A stretch of 64,000 nt of DNA from Alphaproteobacteria bacterium (GTDB lineage: Bacteria; Pseudomonadota; Alphaproteobacteria; Rhizobiales; Hyphomicrobiaceae): contig JAGVSR010000068.1 of assembly GCA_019137195.1 (NCBI GenBank), forward strand, positions 1-64,000, read 5' to 3'. Below the pieces are notes generated by a model that searched no databases, was not told the origin of the DNA, and was given only the letters and a program-made list of their open reading frames with translations. Position 1 is the stretch's first letter; each line of letters starts with the position of its first letter. The translations under genes and the position numbers were made by a program. Shown one piece after another: positions 55,287 through 64,000 of the stretch.

Positions 55287-56681
55287 CTAAGGTCCCGCCG
55301 GCTGCTTCTCGCGGAGCGTGACGAACTCCTCGGCAGCGCAAGGATGGAGCGGCATGGTGGCGTCGAATTGGGCCTTCGTGGCCCCCATGGTCAGCGCAAT
55401 TGCAGACATCTGGACGATCTCGGCCGCATCCGGTCCCAGCATATGACAGCCGAGGACCTTGTCGGTCGCGGCATCGACCACGAGTTTCATGAGCGTGCGC
55501 TCGTCGCGGCCCGCAAGCACGTTCTTCATCGGCCGGAAGCGGGTCTTGTAGATGTCGATCCCTCGGCCTGTCGCCTGCGCCTCGGCTTCCGTGAGCCCGA
55601 CAGTGCCGATCTCGGGCGTCGAGAACACGGCTGTCGGCACGATCGCGAGGTCCGCGGTCCAGGGCTTGTTGCCGAACAGCGTGTCGGCGAGTGCGTGCCC
55701 TTGCCGAATCGCGACCGGCGTCAGGTTTGCGCGATCCGTCACGTCGCCGACGGCAAAGATCGACCGCACGCTAGTCCGCGAATGCTGATCGACGAGGACC
55801 TCACCGCGGGACCCCGTCCGGACACCGGCCGTCTCCAAGCCGAGCCCCTGCGTTGCCGGCGTACGCCCGGTCGCGACCAAGACCTTGTCCGCCATGATCT
55901 CCGTGCTGCCGGCGATCCCGATCCGCACACCCCACGGACCGGCATCGATCCCGGTCACCGTCGCGCCCGTCCGGATGTCGATGCCGCGCGCGGCAAGGGA
56001 CTCGGTGAGCCCGGTCCTCAGATCGCCGTCGAAACCGCGCAGGATCTTGTCGCCACGATAGACGAGCGTCACCTTCGAGCCGAGGCCGGCCAGCAGGGAC
56101 GCGAACTCGACTGCGATGTACCCTCCGCCCATGATGGCGACCGAGCCCGGCAGCCTCGGCAGATCGAAAACTTCGTTCGACGTGAGCACGAGCTCGGCCG
56201 CAGAGCCCGACGACGAGACCCCGCCGCCGAAGACGCCATCCGGAACGAACGGTGTGCCGCCGGTTGCGATCAGGATGTAGCGCGCCGTCACGGCCTTGCC
56301 GGCATGCACGAGGCGTACCGCGTTCGGACCCTCGATCTCGGCCCGGTCCTCGAAGATGCCGACGCCGGCCCGCTCGAGCCCGGCGCGGTAAAGTCCTTCG
56401 AGGCGCGCAATCTCCTTGTTCTTGGCCGAGATGAGGGCTGCCCAGTCGAAGCGCGTCTCGCCCACGCTCCACCCGAAGCCTCTCGCGTCCTCGAAGTCGT
56501 CGCCAAAGCGCGACGCATAGACGAGCAGCTTCTTCGGCACGCAACCGCGGATGACGCACGTGCCGCCGAAGCGATACTGCTCGGCGACGGCGACTTTGGC
56601 GCCGTGGCCAGCCGCGATCCGTGCCGCACGCACGCCACCCGAGCCGCCGCCGATGACGAAGAGATCGTAGTCGTGCTGCAT
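55287..56681 (-). CDS. gor: glutathione-disulfide reductase
   Basis: 464 residues; FAD-dependent enzyme that uses NADPH to reduce oxidised glutathione. FAD site G-G-G-S-G-G-V-R-A-A (11-20); redox pair Cys42/Cys47 in G-T-C-V-I-R-G-C-V-P-K-K; NADPH fold G-G-G-Y-I-A-V-E-F-A; second FAD site A-V-G-D-V; C-terminal active-site His-Glu in M-P-L-H-P-C-A-A-E-E. The C-V-I-R-G-C variant is typical of alphaproteobacterial enzymes. It is convergent with the DUF459 gene. Confidence 0.94.
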   Translation of the reverse strand: MQHDYDLFVIGGGSGGVRAARIAAGHGAKVAVAEQYRFGGTCVIRGCVPKKLLVYASRFGDDFEDARGFGWSVGETRFDWAALISAKNKEIARLEGLYRAGLERAGVGIFEDRAEIEGPNAVRLVHAGKAVTARYILIATGGTPFVPDGVFGGGVSSSGSAAELVLTSNEVFDLPRLPGSVAIMGGGYIAVEFASLLAGLGSKVTLVYRGDKILRGFDGDLRTGLTESLAARGIDIRTGATVTGIDAGPWGVRIGIAGSTEIMADKVLVATGRTPATQGLGLETAGVRTGSRGEVLVDQHSRTSVRSIFAVGDVTDRANLTPVAIRQGHALADTLFGNKPWTADLAIVPTAVFSTPEIGTVGLTEAEAQATGRGIDIYKTRFRPMKNVLAGRDERTLMKLVVDAATDKVLGCHMLGPDAAEIVQMSAIALTMGATKAQFDATMPLHPCAAEEFVTLREKQPAGP

Positions 56682-56792
56682 GGCTGTGCTGCTTCCCGAA
56701 CTTCAGTTGCCTCTCGACCCGCCCAACTCCCGGTGGAAGAGAGGACTCGACCTCTCGATCGGCAGACGTCACGCAACCTGCACCGCCCGGTG

Positions 56793-56823
56793 CCCTCTCC
56801 CCAGGGGCTGAGGGCCAGGATGA
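56793..56823 (+). repeat. dispersed palindromic repeat, diverged copy
   Basis: CCCTCTCCCCAGGGGCTGAGGG forms an imperfect hairpin resembling the repeat at 1112. It lies between the DUF2059 gene and gor. Confidence 0.5.
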
Positions 56824-56836
56824 AAGGCCCTGACGT

Positions 56837-57340
56837 CTATTGCAGAGGAACCTTGCGCTTCCTGAGCTCGGCCTCGGCATCGCGGCGGATGTCCTCGGCG
56901 AGCTTGCGGCCCCATTCCTTCCCGGCCTCCTGCGCGCCAGTCACCAGCTCAGGCACAGCCTTGATGTAGCGTTGCCCCGGACCGTCGCCAAAGAACTTCG
57001 TCACGGCCTCGATCTCCTCGGCGGTGAGCGTCGTGGCGTAGATCTGAGCCACCTTGTCGACGAGCTCTCCCTTCCTGGCGTCGTACTTGGCATTGAGCGT
57101 GACGAGAACCTCCCCGATCTCCTTTTTGTTCTTCGGCGCCCGGCGCTCGAACTGCGCCTGCATGAGCTGAAACACCCTGGGGATCGACTGGTCGAGCGCC
57201 ACCGTCGCCCCGGTGACCTCCATGAGCTTCCGTGCCGCAGCGAGCCGTGCCGCGTCGGGCGTCGCGGCCGTCTCGGCGCGGACACTGCCATCCAGGTGAA
57301 GCACGATCAGAATCAGCCCGGCCAGTCCGCAGAAACGCAT
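56837..57340 (-). CDS. DUF2059 family exported protein
   Basis: 167 residues from ATG 57340. A signal peptide (F-C-G-L-A-G-L-I-L-I-V-L) is followed by A-R-K-L-M-E-V-T-G and a helical domain ending F-F-G-D-G-P-G-Q-R-Y-I-K-A-V-P-E-L, the F-x-x-x-x-G-x-x-x-x-x-x-x-P signature of DUF2059. The function is unknown; members are periplasmic. It lies 71 bases after rpiA on the same strand. The frame is open far upstream but that overlaps rpiA in another frame and is not protein-like. Confidence 0.85.
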   Translation of the reverse strand: MRFCGLAGLILIVLHLDGSVRAETAATPDAARLAAARKLMEVTGATVALDQSIPRVFQLMQAQFERRAPKNKKEIGEVLVTLNAKYDARKGELVDKVAQIYATTLTAEEIEAVTKFFGDGPGQRYIKAVPELVTGAQEAGKEWGRKLAEDIRRDAEAELRKRKVPLQ

Positions 57341-57411
57341 CGATCGCAACACGCCCGCACCTCGCAATGGTTCCAGCCCGTACGCGACGGGCGCCACACG
57401 CTCGCGCGACC

Positions 57412-58149
57412 CTACATGCCGTCGTCGCCGTAGAGCGTCGCCACGTCGCCGTAGCTCGCCTCGAGCACCTCGACTCCGCCCGGTCCACCGATGATGGCAA
57501 GGTCCGCGATGCCGAGGAAGAGCCCATTCTCGACCACGCCCGGCACGCATTTCAAGGCCTCGTCGAGCAGCTCCGGATCGGCGATGGCGCCGAACGCGCA
57601 ATCGAAGATGCAATTGCCGCTGTCGGTGACGAACGGCTGCCGGTCCTTGCCGAGACGCAGGGTGATCGCTCCCGCGCAGCCGGCATCGGCTGCGACCTCC
57701 TGGATCATCTGTCGCGTCGCCGTCATGCCGAACCGCACGACCTCCACGGGCAGTGGAAACCGCCCCAGAACCTCGACCCGCTTCGTGTGGTCGGCGATGA
57801 CGACCATCCGCTCTGAGGCGGTCGCCACGATCTTCTCGCGCAGAAGTGCGCCGCCGCCACCCTTGATGAGGCGCAACTCCCCGTCGAGCTCGTCGGCGCC
57901 GTCGATGGTAAGGTCGAGAAACGGCGTCTCGTCGAGCGTCGAGAGCCTGATGCCGAGCGTCTCCGCCTGCAGCCGCGTCGCCTCGGACGTCGGCACGCAG
58001 ACGACGTCGAGTCCCTCCTTGACCTTCCGGCCCAGCAGATCGACGAGCTTCGCCGCCGTCGATCCGGTGCCAAGCCCGAGCTTCATGCCGGGCTCGATGA
58101 GGTCCATCGCCCGCATCGCCGCGTTGAGCTTGTAGTCGTCCGCAGTCAT
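57412..58149 (-). CDS. rpiA: ribose-5-phosphate isomerase A
   Basis: 245 residues; interconverts ribose 5-phosphate and ribulose 5-phosphate in the pentose phosphate pathway. Motifs: [21 protein letters not shown], the catalytic [11 protein letters not shown], and [12 protein letters not shown] near the end. ATG 58149 has GGGAG seven bases upstream; ATG 58161 lies in the repeat and is less likely. gabD is upstream on the same strand, separated by a hairpin repeat. Confidence 0.95.
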   Translation of the reverse strand: MTADDYKLNAAMRAMDLIEPGMKLGLGTGSTAAKLVDLLGRKVKEGLDVVCVPTSEATRLQAETLGIRLSTLDETPFLDLTIDGADELDGELRLIKGGGGALLREKIVATASERMVVIADHTKRVEVLGRFPLPVEVVRFGMTATRQMIQEVAADAGCAGAITLRLGKDRQPFVTDSGNCIFDCAFGAIADPELLDEALKCVPGVVENGLFLGIADLAIIGGPGGVEVLEASYGDVATLYGDDGM

Positions 58150-58161
58150 GCGTTCTCCCAT

Positions 58162-58192
58162 CTCCCTCTCCCTGCAGGCGGGGAGAGGGGGA
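58162..58192 (-). repeat. dispersed palindromic repeat in the gabD-rpiA spacer
   Basis: CTCCCTCTCCCTGCAGGCGGGGAGAGGGGGAG folds into a stem of about 11 pairs. It fills the 49-base gap between gabD and rpiA and ends 12 bases before the rpiA start, so it could influence rpiA translation as well as mRNA stability. Confidence 0.6.
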
Positions 58193-58198
58193 GTTGTC

Positions 58199-59644
58199 CT
58201 ATAGCCCGCCCATCATCATGTACTTGATCTCGACGAACTCCTCGATGCCGTGGTGCGAGCCTTCGCGGCCCAGGCCGCTTTCCTTGACGCCGCCGAAGGG
58301 CGCCACCTCGTTCGAGATGATGCCCTCGTTGATGCCCACGATCCCGTACTCCAAGGCTTCCGCCACCCGCCACACGCGGCCGATGTCGCGCGAGTAGAAA
58401 TAGCACGCGAGACCGAACGGCGTGCCGTTGGCGGCGTCGATCACCTCGTCCTCGGTCTCGAAGCGGAAGAGCGGCGCCACGGGGCCGAATGTCTCCTCGG
58501 AGGCGACCAGCATATCGCTCGTGACGCCGGTCAGGATCGTCGGCTCGAAGAATGTGCGGCCCAGCGCGTGGCGTTTACCGCCGGTCACGACCTTGGCGCC
58601 CTTCTTGACCGCGTCGGCGATATGGCTCTCGACCTTCCTGACTGCGTCTTCGTTGATGAGCGGTCCCTGCGTGACGCCGGCCTCCGTGCCGCGCCCCACC
58701 TTGAGCTTGGCGACCTCGGTCGCGAGCTTCTCGGCGAAGCGCTCGTAGACGCCCGCCTGCACGTAGATGCGATTGGCGCACACGCAGGTCTGCCCCGCGT
58801 TCCTGTACTTCGACGCCATGGCGCCCGCGATCGCCTTGTCGAGATCGGCATCGTCGAACACGATGAAGGGTGCGTTGCCGCCGAGCTCCATGCCGCATCG
58901 CTTCACCGTCGTGGCGGCCTGCGTCAGGAGGATCTTGCCGACCTCCGTCGAGCCCGTGAACGTCACCATGCGCACGAGCGGATTGGTGGTCAGCTCCTTC
59001 CCGACGGACGCCGGGCTCTTGGTGGTGACGACGTTGAACACGCCCTTCGGCACCCCGGCCTTCTCGGCGAGCGCGGCGAGTGCGAGTGCCGTCAACGGCG
59101 TGTCCTCGGCCGGCTTGACGACCGCGGCGCAACCGGCAGCAAGGGCGGGCGTCACCTTGCGCGTGATCATGGCGCACGGGAAGTTCCATGGAGTGATCGC
59201 GGCGACGACACCGATCGGCTGCTTGACGACGACGATGCGCGCGTCGGGCTTCGGCGACGGAATGACCTCGCCGTAGATGCGCTTCGCCTCCTCGGCGAAG
59301 AACTCGACGAAGCTGGCGCCGTAGATGATCTCGCCTTTCGCCTCTGCGAGTGGCTTTCCCTGCTCACGGGTGAGGACCATGGCGAGATCGTCGGCGTTCT
59401 CGACGATGAGCTCGAACCACCGCCTTAGGATTTGCGAGCGCTCCTTGGCCGGCCGCTTCGCCCAGGGAGCCATGGCCCGGTGCGCCGCCTCGATGGCAGC
59501 CCTGGTGTCGGCCGCACTGCAATCCGGGACGCGCGCCAACTCCTCTCCGGTCGCCTTGTCGATCACGGGAAACGCCGGAGTGCCGACCCATGCCCCGTCG
59601 ATGTAGGCGAGCGATTTTGCGAGAGAGGGCAGAGTGCTGGTCAT
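58199..59644 (-). CDS. gabD: NAD(P)-dependent succinate-semialdehyde dehydrogenase
   Basis: 481 residues, the normal length of the GabD group. Active-site Glu253 is in M-E-L-G-G-N-A-P and the catalytic Cys287 in [11 protein letters not shown]; the G-S-T-E-V-G-K coenzyme loop is at 231-237. Family similarity favours succinate or glutarate semialdehyde as substrate, feeding GABA or lysine breakdown into the TCA cycle. No GABA transaminase gene is adjacent. It is transcribed toward rpiA. Confidence 0.92.
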   Translation of the reverse strand: MTSTLPSLAKSLAYIDGAWVGTPAFPVIDKATGEELARVPDCSAADTRAAIEAAHRAMAPWAKRPAKERSQILRRWFELIVENADDLAMVLTREQGKPLAEAKGEIIYGASFVEFFAEEAKRIYGEVIPSPKPDARIVVVKQPIGVVAAITPWNFPCAMITRKVTPALAAGCAAVVKPAEDTPLTALALAALAEKAGVPKGVFNVVTTKSPASVGKELTTNPLVRMVTFTGSTEVGKILLTQAATTVKRCGMELGGNAPFIVFDDADLDKAIAGAMASKYRNAGQTCVCANRIYVQAGVYERFAEKLATEVAKLKVGRGTEAGVTQGPLINEDAVRKVESHIADAVKKGAKVVTGGKRHALGRTFFEPTILTGVTSDMLVASEETFGPVAPLFRFETEDEVIDAANGTPFGLACYFYSRDIGRVWRVAEALEYGIVGINEGIISNEVAPFGGVKESGLGREGSHHGIEEFVEIKYMMMGGL

Positions 59645-59835
59645 GGAGCAGGAGTCCGGTCTAGCGGTGGTGACGGTGGTACACGCCTATGAGCCGCCGG
59701 GGCAAGGCAATGCGGCCGTCGGATTTGTGATCACAGTCCTTAGCCGCCTCGCCGCGGCGTTTCAAGCACCGGCACCGCGGCGGTGCGCGCCTGACGACAC
59801 TGGTCCCGGGCCCAGACGCGCCCTATGTGAGCTTC

Positions 59836-60555
59836 ATGAACGGCTTGACCATCGTCTTCGACCTCGACGGCACGCTCGTCGACACGGCGCCCGACCTCGT
59901 CGGTGCGACCAACCACGCACTGGCCTCGATCGGACTTCCTGCCGTGGACGGACGCCTCGTGCGCCCCTGGATCAGCTTCGGCGCCCGGCGCATGATCGTC
60001 GAGGCGCTCGCGGTGCTCGAGGCGCCGCAGTCCGAGGCCGAGGTCGATCGGCTTCTGGACACCTTCCTCGCCTGGTACGAAGGCAATATCGCTCACCAGA
60101 GCCGACCCTTCGAGGGTGCCGTCGAAAGCATCTCCGCGGCACGGCTGGCGGGCGCACGCATCGCCATCTGCACCAACAAGCGCGAGAGCCTGTCCCACGC
60201 GCTGATCGAGGCGCTCGGTCTCGCCAGTCTGTTCGACGCCATCGCCGGACGCGATACCTTTGCTGTCTCGAAACCTCATCCGGACCACGTCCTGGGCGCG
60301 ATCCGCATGGCCGGTGGTGACGCCTGCCGGGCCGTCATGGTTGGCGACAGCGGCGTCGACATCGGCGCGGCGCGCGCCGCAGGCATTCCGGTCATCGGCT
60401 GCAGCTTCGGCTACTCCGAGACGCCGGTTCGCGAGCTTGCGCCTGACGCCGTCATCGACCATTACGCAGACTTCACCACCGCGCTCGCCGGAATACTCCC
60501 GCTCCTGCAAATGTCCGCGTCCGGTTCGCGTTCCGCTGAAAAAGAGACTATCTAG
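59836..60555 (+). CDS. gph: HAD-family phosphoglycolate phosphatase
   Basis: 239 residues from ATG 59836; a GTG at 59827 would add three residues. HAD motif I F-D-L-D-G-T-L-V-D (Asp9 nucleophile, Asp11), motif II I-C-T-N-K, motif III K-P-H-P-D-H, motif IV M-V-G-D-S-G-V-D. A helical cap is inserted after motif I (subclass IA). It dephosphorylates 2-phosphoglycolate from DNA repair or oxygenase activity; other small phosphates cannot be excluded. Confidence 0.9.
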   Translation: MNGLTIVFDLDGTLVDTAPDLVGATNHALASIGLPAVDGRLVRPWISFGARRMIVEALAVLEAPQSEAEVDRLLDTFLAWYEGNIAHQSRPFEGAVESISAARLAGARIAICTNKRESLSHALIEALGLASLFDAIAGRDTFAVSKPHPDHVLGAIRMAGGDACRAVMVGDSGVDIGAARAAGIPVIGCSFGYSETPVRELAPDAVIDHYADFTTALAGILPLLQMSASGSRSAEKETI

Positions 60556-60649
60556 CCCGGACTGAATGAAACGCCGGGAGACGCCATATTAGGAGCTATC
60601 GAAGCGAGGACCCGGTCCGTGCTCGTGAATCTCTAAAGAGGATGACCCG

Positions 60650-60907
60650 ATGAAGCCCCCGATGCTTGCGCTCGCTCTCCTGTCCCTTGCTCCTGCTCTC
60701 GCCGCAGCCCAGGGAGTGCCCAAGGACTCCGACGCCTGTTTCGACATGTCTGGCGCTCTGCTCGAGTCCGCACGCGACGTCCCCGAGGCCGTCGAGGCCA
60801 AGGTCCAGCAGCTCGCCAGGGAGGTCGAAGCCGCCTGCGACGCCGGCAAGTTCGACACGGCAGCCGCCAAAGCCAACGAGCTCAAGTCTCTCACAGGATC
60901 GAAGTAG
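60650..60907 (+). CDS. small exported protein of unknown function
   Basis: 85 residues with GAGGATG before the ATG. A clear signal peptide ([15 protein letters not shown]) leaves a mature part of about 63 residues, helical and acidic, with two cysteines (D-A-C-F and A-A-C-D). No family was recognised. It is alone on its strand between gph and topA; coding statistics by eye are good. Confidence 0.68.
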   Translation: MKPPMLALALLSLAPALAAAQGVPKDSDACFDMSGALLESARDVPEAVEAKVQQLAREVEAACDAGKFDTAAAKANELKSLTGSK

Positions 60908-61160
60908 GCCGGCCCTGTGCCGGCACGGCGGGGAGTGGCGCCTCCTGCGCCGCACCTGCGCCGATAAGACTCTCCCAACCCGCCCGCCCCGAGCATCGGT
61001 CGGATCTAACAGTCTGAACCACATACTGTTTTAGTCGAGCTGGACGCGTCCCGCGACTAGCCCCGGCGCGCTCGGACGGGCCCGTCCAGAGGCGTCCGGC
61101 CCATTAAGCACGTTTGACACCGGGCCCGTCATCACCCATGTTCCCGGCCCGCACCCCAAT
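60908..61160. other. intergenic upstream of topA
   Basis: With the hairpin at 61161-61194 this is part of a 328-base stretch without a gene. No dprA, the usual neighbour of topA in many bacteria, is present. Nothing else was recognised. Confidence 0.45.
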
Positions 61161-61194
61161 CGCCCACAATTCCGAGTTGTGGGCGCAAGTTTTT
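61161..61194 (+). terminator. terminator-like hairpin in the topA leader
   Basis: CGCCCACAA (61161-61169) and TTGTGGGCG (61177-61185) form a perfect 9-bp stem with a seven-base loop, followed by CAAGTTTTTG. It ends 42 bases before the topA ATG. It either stops read-through from upstream or attenuates topA. Confidence 0.6.
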
Positions 61195-61235
61195 GCACGC
61201 CGACCCTCCGAGACCTCCCGAGGACCACCGCGCTC

Positions 61236-63974
61236 ATGAACGTCGTCATTGTCGAAAGTGCCGCCAAGGCCAAGACGATCAACAAATACCTCGGCTCCAG
61301 CTATAAAGTGATCGCCTCGTTCGGCCACGTCCGCGACCTGCCCTCGAAGGACGGCTCGGTGGAGCCCGATGCGGATTTCCGCATGCACTGGGAGGTCGAC
61401 CCCGGGTCACAAAAGACGGTGCGCGAGATCGCGGAGGCCGTAAAGAAGGCCGACAAGGTCATTCTGGCCACCGACCCCGATCGCGAGGGCGAGGCCATCT
61501 CCTGGCACTTGCTCGACATCCTCACCCAGAAGAAGGCGCTCCGGAAAGACACCCGGATCGAGCGCGTGGCCTTCAACGCCGTCACCAAGCAGGCCATCCA
61601 GGCTGCACTCGCCGCGCCGCGAGAGATCGACCAGCCCCTCGTCGAGGCCTACCTCGCGCGGCGCGCCCTCGATTACCTGGTCGGCTTCACCCTCTCGCCC
61701 GTCTTGTGGCGAAAGCTGCCCGGCGCCCGCTCGGCCGGACGCGTGCAGTCGGTAGCGCTGCGCCTCGTCTGCGACCGCGAGGCCGAGATCGAGCGCTTCA
61801 GGACCGACGAGTATTGGACCATCGAGGCTCTCCTCGAGACGGCGAACCACGAGGACGTAAAAGCTCGCCTCGTCTCCATCGCCGGCACGACGCTGAAAAA
61901 GCTCGACATCAAGGACGAGGCCTCGGCGCTGGCGATCAAGGCCGCCATCGAGAAAGGCCAATTCAAGGTCGTCTCGGTCGACAAGAAGGCGGTGAAGCGC
62001 AACCCCTATCCACCGTTCATGACCTCCTCGCTGCAGATGGACGCCTCGCGCAAGCTCGGCTTCTCGGCCAAGCAGACGATGAACATCGCCCAGCGCCTTT
62101 ACGAGGGCGTCGACATCGGTGGCGAGACAACGGGCCTCATCACCTACATGCGTACCGACGGCGTGACGATCGTGCCCGAAGCGGTCGCCGCCATCCGCGG
62201 CGTCATCGCCCGCGAGTTCTCGCCCCGCTACGTCGCGCCCTTCATCCGCGAGTACAAGACCAAGGCCAAGAACGCGCAGGAGGCGCACGAGGCCATCCGC
62301 CCGACCGATCCTGGCCGCACGCCCGACATGGTGAGAAAGCACCTCGAAAAGGACCAGTTCGCCCTCTACGAGCTGATCTGGAAGCGCACCATCGCCAGCC
62401 AGATGGCCTCCGCCGACATCGAGCAGACGACGGCCGAGATCAACGTCCAGGGCCGCGACGGCAAGCCATACGGGCTGCGTGCCACGGGTTCCGTCGTGCA
62501 GTTCGATGGCTTCCTCAAGCTCTACGAGGAAGGCCGCGACGACCGCTTCCGCTATATCGAGAAGGGCAAGGACGATACCGAGGGCGACGACGAGAGCCTG
62601 CGCCGATTGCCCCCGCTTAGCCAAGGCGATCACTTGAAAGACAAGGAGATCGCGGCCGACCAGCACTTCACCCAGCCGCCGCCGCGCTACTCCGAGGCCA
62701 CCCTCGTCAAGCGCATGGAGGAGCTCGGCATCGGCCGGCCCTCCACTTATGCGTCCACAATGGCGACGCTCGTCGAGCGCGAGTACGTCCGGATCGAGAA
62801 GAAGCGCCTCATTCCCGAGGACAAGGGACGGCTCGTCATCGCCTTCCTCGAAAGCTTCTTCATGCACTACGTGGAATACGACTTCACGGCCGGTCTCGAG
62901 GAGAAGCTCGACCTCATCTCCAACAACGAGCTCGCGTGGAAGGACGTGTTGCGCGATTTCTGGCGCGACTTCACGGCGGCCATCGCCGAGATCAAGGACC
63001 TCCGTGTCGGCGACGTGCTCGAAGCCTTGAACGAGATGCTGGGCCCGCACGTGTTTCCCGACAAGGGCGACGGGTCCGATCCGCGCGCCTGCCCCAAGTG
63101 CGGCACGGGGCGGCTCTCGCTCAAGATCTCGGGCAAGTTCGGCGCCTTCATCGGGTGCGGGAACTATCCGGAGTGCAACTACACGCGCCAGCTCTCGGCC
63201 TCTGCCGCAGGTGACGCGGCTGCCGGCGAACGCGAGCTCGGCTTCGATCCCGACACAGGGCTGCCGGTGCTGGTGAAGACTGGCCGCTTCGGACCCTATC
63301 TCCAGCTCGGCGAGGCGGCGTCGAAGGACGACAAGCCGAAGAGGAGCTCGATCCCCAAAGGCATCGACGCGGCGACCATTGATCTCGAGAAGGCCCTCCA
63401 GCTGCTCGCGCTGCCGCGCGAGGTCGGCATCCACCCCGAGACCAAGACTCCGATCATTGCCAACCTCGGACGCTTCGGCCCCTACATCCTGCACGACGGC
63501 ACCTACGCGAACGTCGCCGACGTCGAGGAGGTGCTGACCATCGGCTTGAACCGCGCCGTCACGTTGCTCGCCGAGAAGCGCGCCGGCGGCGGCAAGGGAC
63601 GCTTCGGCCGCGGCGCCGCTCAGAAGAAGATCTTGAAGGATCTGGGCGAGCACCCAACCGAGGGCGGTAAGATCGAAGTCTTGGACGGCAAGTACGGCGC
63701 CTACGTCAGCCACAACAAGGTCAACGCCACGGTGCCCAAGGGCAAGAAGCCCGAGGACCTGACGGTTGACGAGGCCATCGCCCTCCTTGCCGAGCGCATC
63801 GCCAAGGGCGGCGGCAAGAAGCCATTCAAGAAGGCTGCCGCGAAAAAGGCCGAGGCGACCGACAAGCCCACGAAGGCCGTGAAGAGCGCGAAATCCGCCA
63901 AGGCCCCAGCCAACGACGACGACGTGCCCGCGAAGAAGCCGGCAGCAAAGAAGAAGGCGGCCGGGAAGGTCTAA
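61236..63974 (+). CDS. topA: DNA topoisomerase I (type IA)
   Basis: 912 residues from ATG 61236; relaxes negative supercoils. TOPRIM glutamate Glu7 (V-E-S-A-A-K-A) and D-P-D-R-E-G-E (80-86) bind Mg2+; the strand-cleaving Tyr304 is in G-L-I-T-Y-M-R-T-D. After the core comes one four-cysteine zinc ribbon (C-P-K-C, then G-C-G-N-Y-P-E-C-N-Y), followed by cysteine-free topoisomerase C-terminal repeats, each with G-R-F-G-P-Y or G-K-Y-G-A-Y. It ends in a Lys/Ala-rich tail of about 60 residues typical of alphaproteobacterial enzymes. The stop codon is 26 bases before the window edge. Confidence 0.96.
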   Translation: MNVVIVESAAKAKTINKYLGSSYKVIASFGHVRDLPSKDGSVEPDADFRMHWEVDPGSQKTVREIAEAVKKADKVILATDPDREGEAISWHLLDILTQKKALRKDTRIERVAFNAVTKQAIQAALAAPREIDQPLVEAYLARRALDYLVGFTLSPVLWRKLPGARSAGRVQSVALRLVCDREAEIERFRTDEYWTIEALLETANHEDVKARLVSIAGTTLKKLDIKDEASALAIKAAIEKGQFKVVSVDKKAVKRNPYPPFMTSSLQMDASRKLGFSAKQTMNIAQRLYEGVDIGGETTGLITYMRTDGVTIVPEAVAAIRGVIAREFSPRYVAPFIREYKTKAKNAQEAHEAIRPTDPGRTPDMVRKHLEKDQFALYELIWKRTIASQMASADIEQTTAEINVQGRDGKPYGLRATGSVVQFDGFLKLYEEGRDDRFRYIEKGKDDTEGDDESLRRLPPLSQGDHLKDKEIAADQHFTQPPPRYSEATLVKRMEELGIGRPSTYASTMATLVEREYVRIEKKRLIPEDKGRLVIAFLESFFMHYVEYDFTAGLEEKLDLISNNELAWKDVLRDFWRDFTAAIAEIKDLRVGDVLEALNEMLGPHVFPDKGDGSDPRACPKCGTGRLSLKISGKFGAFIGCGNYPECNYTRQLSASAAGDAAAGERELGFDPDTGLPVLVKTGRFGPYLQLGEAASKDDKPKRSSIPKGIDAATIDLEKALQLLALPREVGIHPETKTPIIANLGRFGPYILHDGTYANVADVEEVLTIGLNRAVTLLAEKRAGGGKGRFGRGAAQKKILKDLGEHPTEGGKIEVLDGKYGAYVSHNKVNATVPKGKKPEDLTVDEAIALLAERIAKGGGKKPFKKAAAKKAEATDKPTKAVKSAKSAKAPANDDDVPAKKPAAKKKAAGKV

Positions 63975-64000
63975 GAAGCTGCGACCTCAGGCGGGAGTGA

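Overview
The window is GC-rich, densely coded chromosomal DNA. It most likely comes from an alphaproteobacterium of the order Hyphomicrobiales (Rhizobiales). The inference rests on the ATP synthase F0 operon in the order atpI-atpB-atpE-b'-b, separate from F1; an IleRS with a degenerate C-terminal zinc finger; DUF459, DUF900 and DUF2059 proteins; and a dispersed short palindromic repeat built around CCCTCTCCCC/GGGGAGAGGG. No rRNA, CRISPR array, complete insertion sequence or phage gene was seen. One tRNA, Glu(CTC), is present.

Layout. 1-9.2 kb: end of an M16 peptidase gene, pgi, the peptide/pyruvate transporter gene cstA with its small partner, a TIR-transmembrane-SUMF1 protein, and katG. 9.4-14.6 kb: four minus-strand envelope or secreted proteins of poorly known function, including a DUF2314 protein with a very long Ala/Pro-rich region and a DUF900 esterase. 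14.8-17.8 kb: meaB, a TrmH-type methyltransferase and a PRMT-like methyltransferase. 18.0-20.7 kb: the F0 operon with a recognisable promoter, an intercistronic stem-loop after atpE and a strong terminator. 21-27 kb: a universal stress protein, ileS, ribF and a MaoC hydratase.

27.1-35.6 kb is an exopolysaccharide locus. Going leftward it encodes a Wzc/ExoP-like chain-length protein, a WecB/TagA/CpsF transferase, two GT4 glycosyltransferases (one with a probable 3' frameshift) and a secreted GH10 glycosidase. A polyprenyl-phosphate sugar transferase is divergent and is preceded by a near-consensus sigma-54 promoter. galU and galE, which make UDP-glucose and UDP-galactose, lie nearby at 41.5-43.6 kb. 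No Wzx or Wzy is seen, so the locus is either incomplete here or completed elsewhere. Between the two parts lie tRNA-Glu, a chemoreceptor gene, hpf and an orphan MotA/ExbB plus OmpA pair.

43.6-52.4 kb looks like an accessory region. A P-type ATPase and a two-gene TIR-TPR/secreted-protein operon sit among about 2.7 kb of apparently non-coding DNA. 52.4-64 kb returns to housekeeping: a lytic transglycosylase, a DUF459 pseudo-hydrolase, gor, a DUF2059 protein, rpiA, gabD, gph, a small secreted protein and topA.

The best candidate for an undescribed system is the operon at 47.8-51.5 kb. It encodes a membrane-anchored TIR protein with a periplasmic TPR array, followed by an unrecognised cysteine-containing exported protein. 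A second TIR-transmembrane protein at 5.1-6.8 kb has the same layout with a different extracytoplasmic module (SUMF1-like). All functional calls come from reading motifs by eye; no database search was run.
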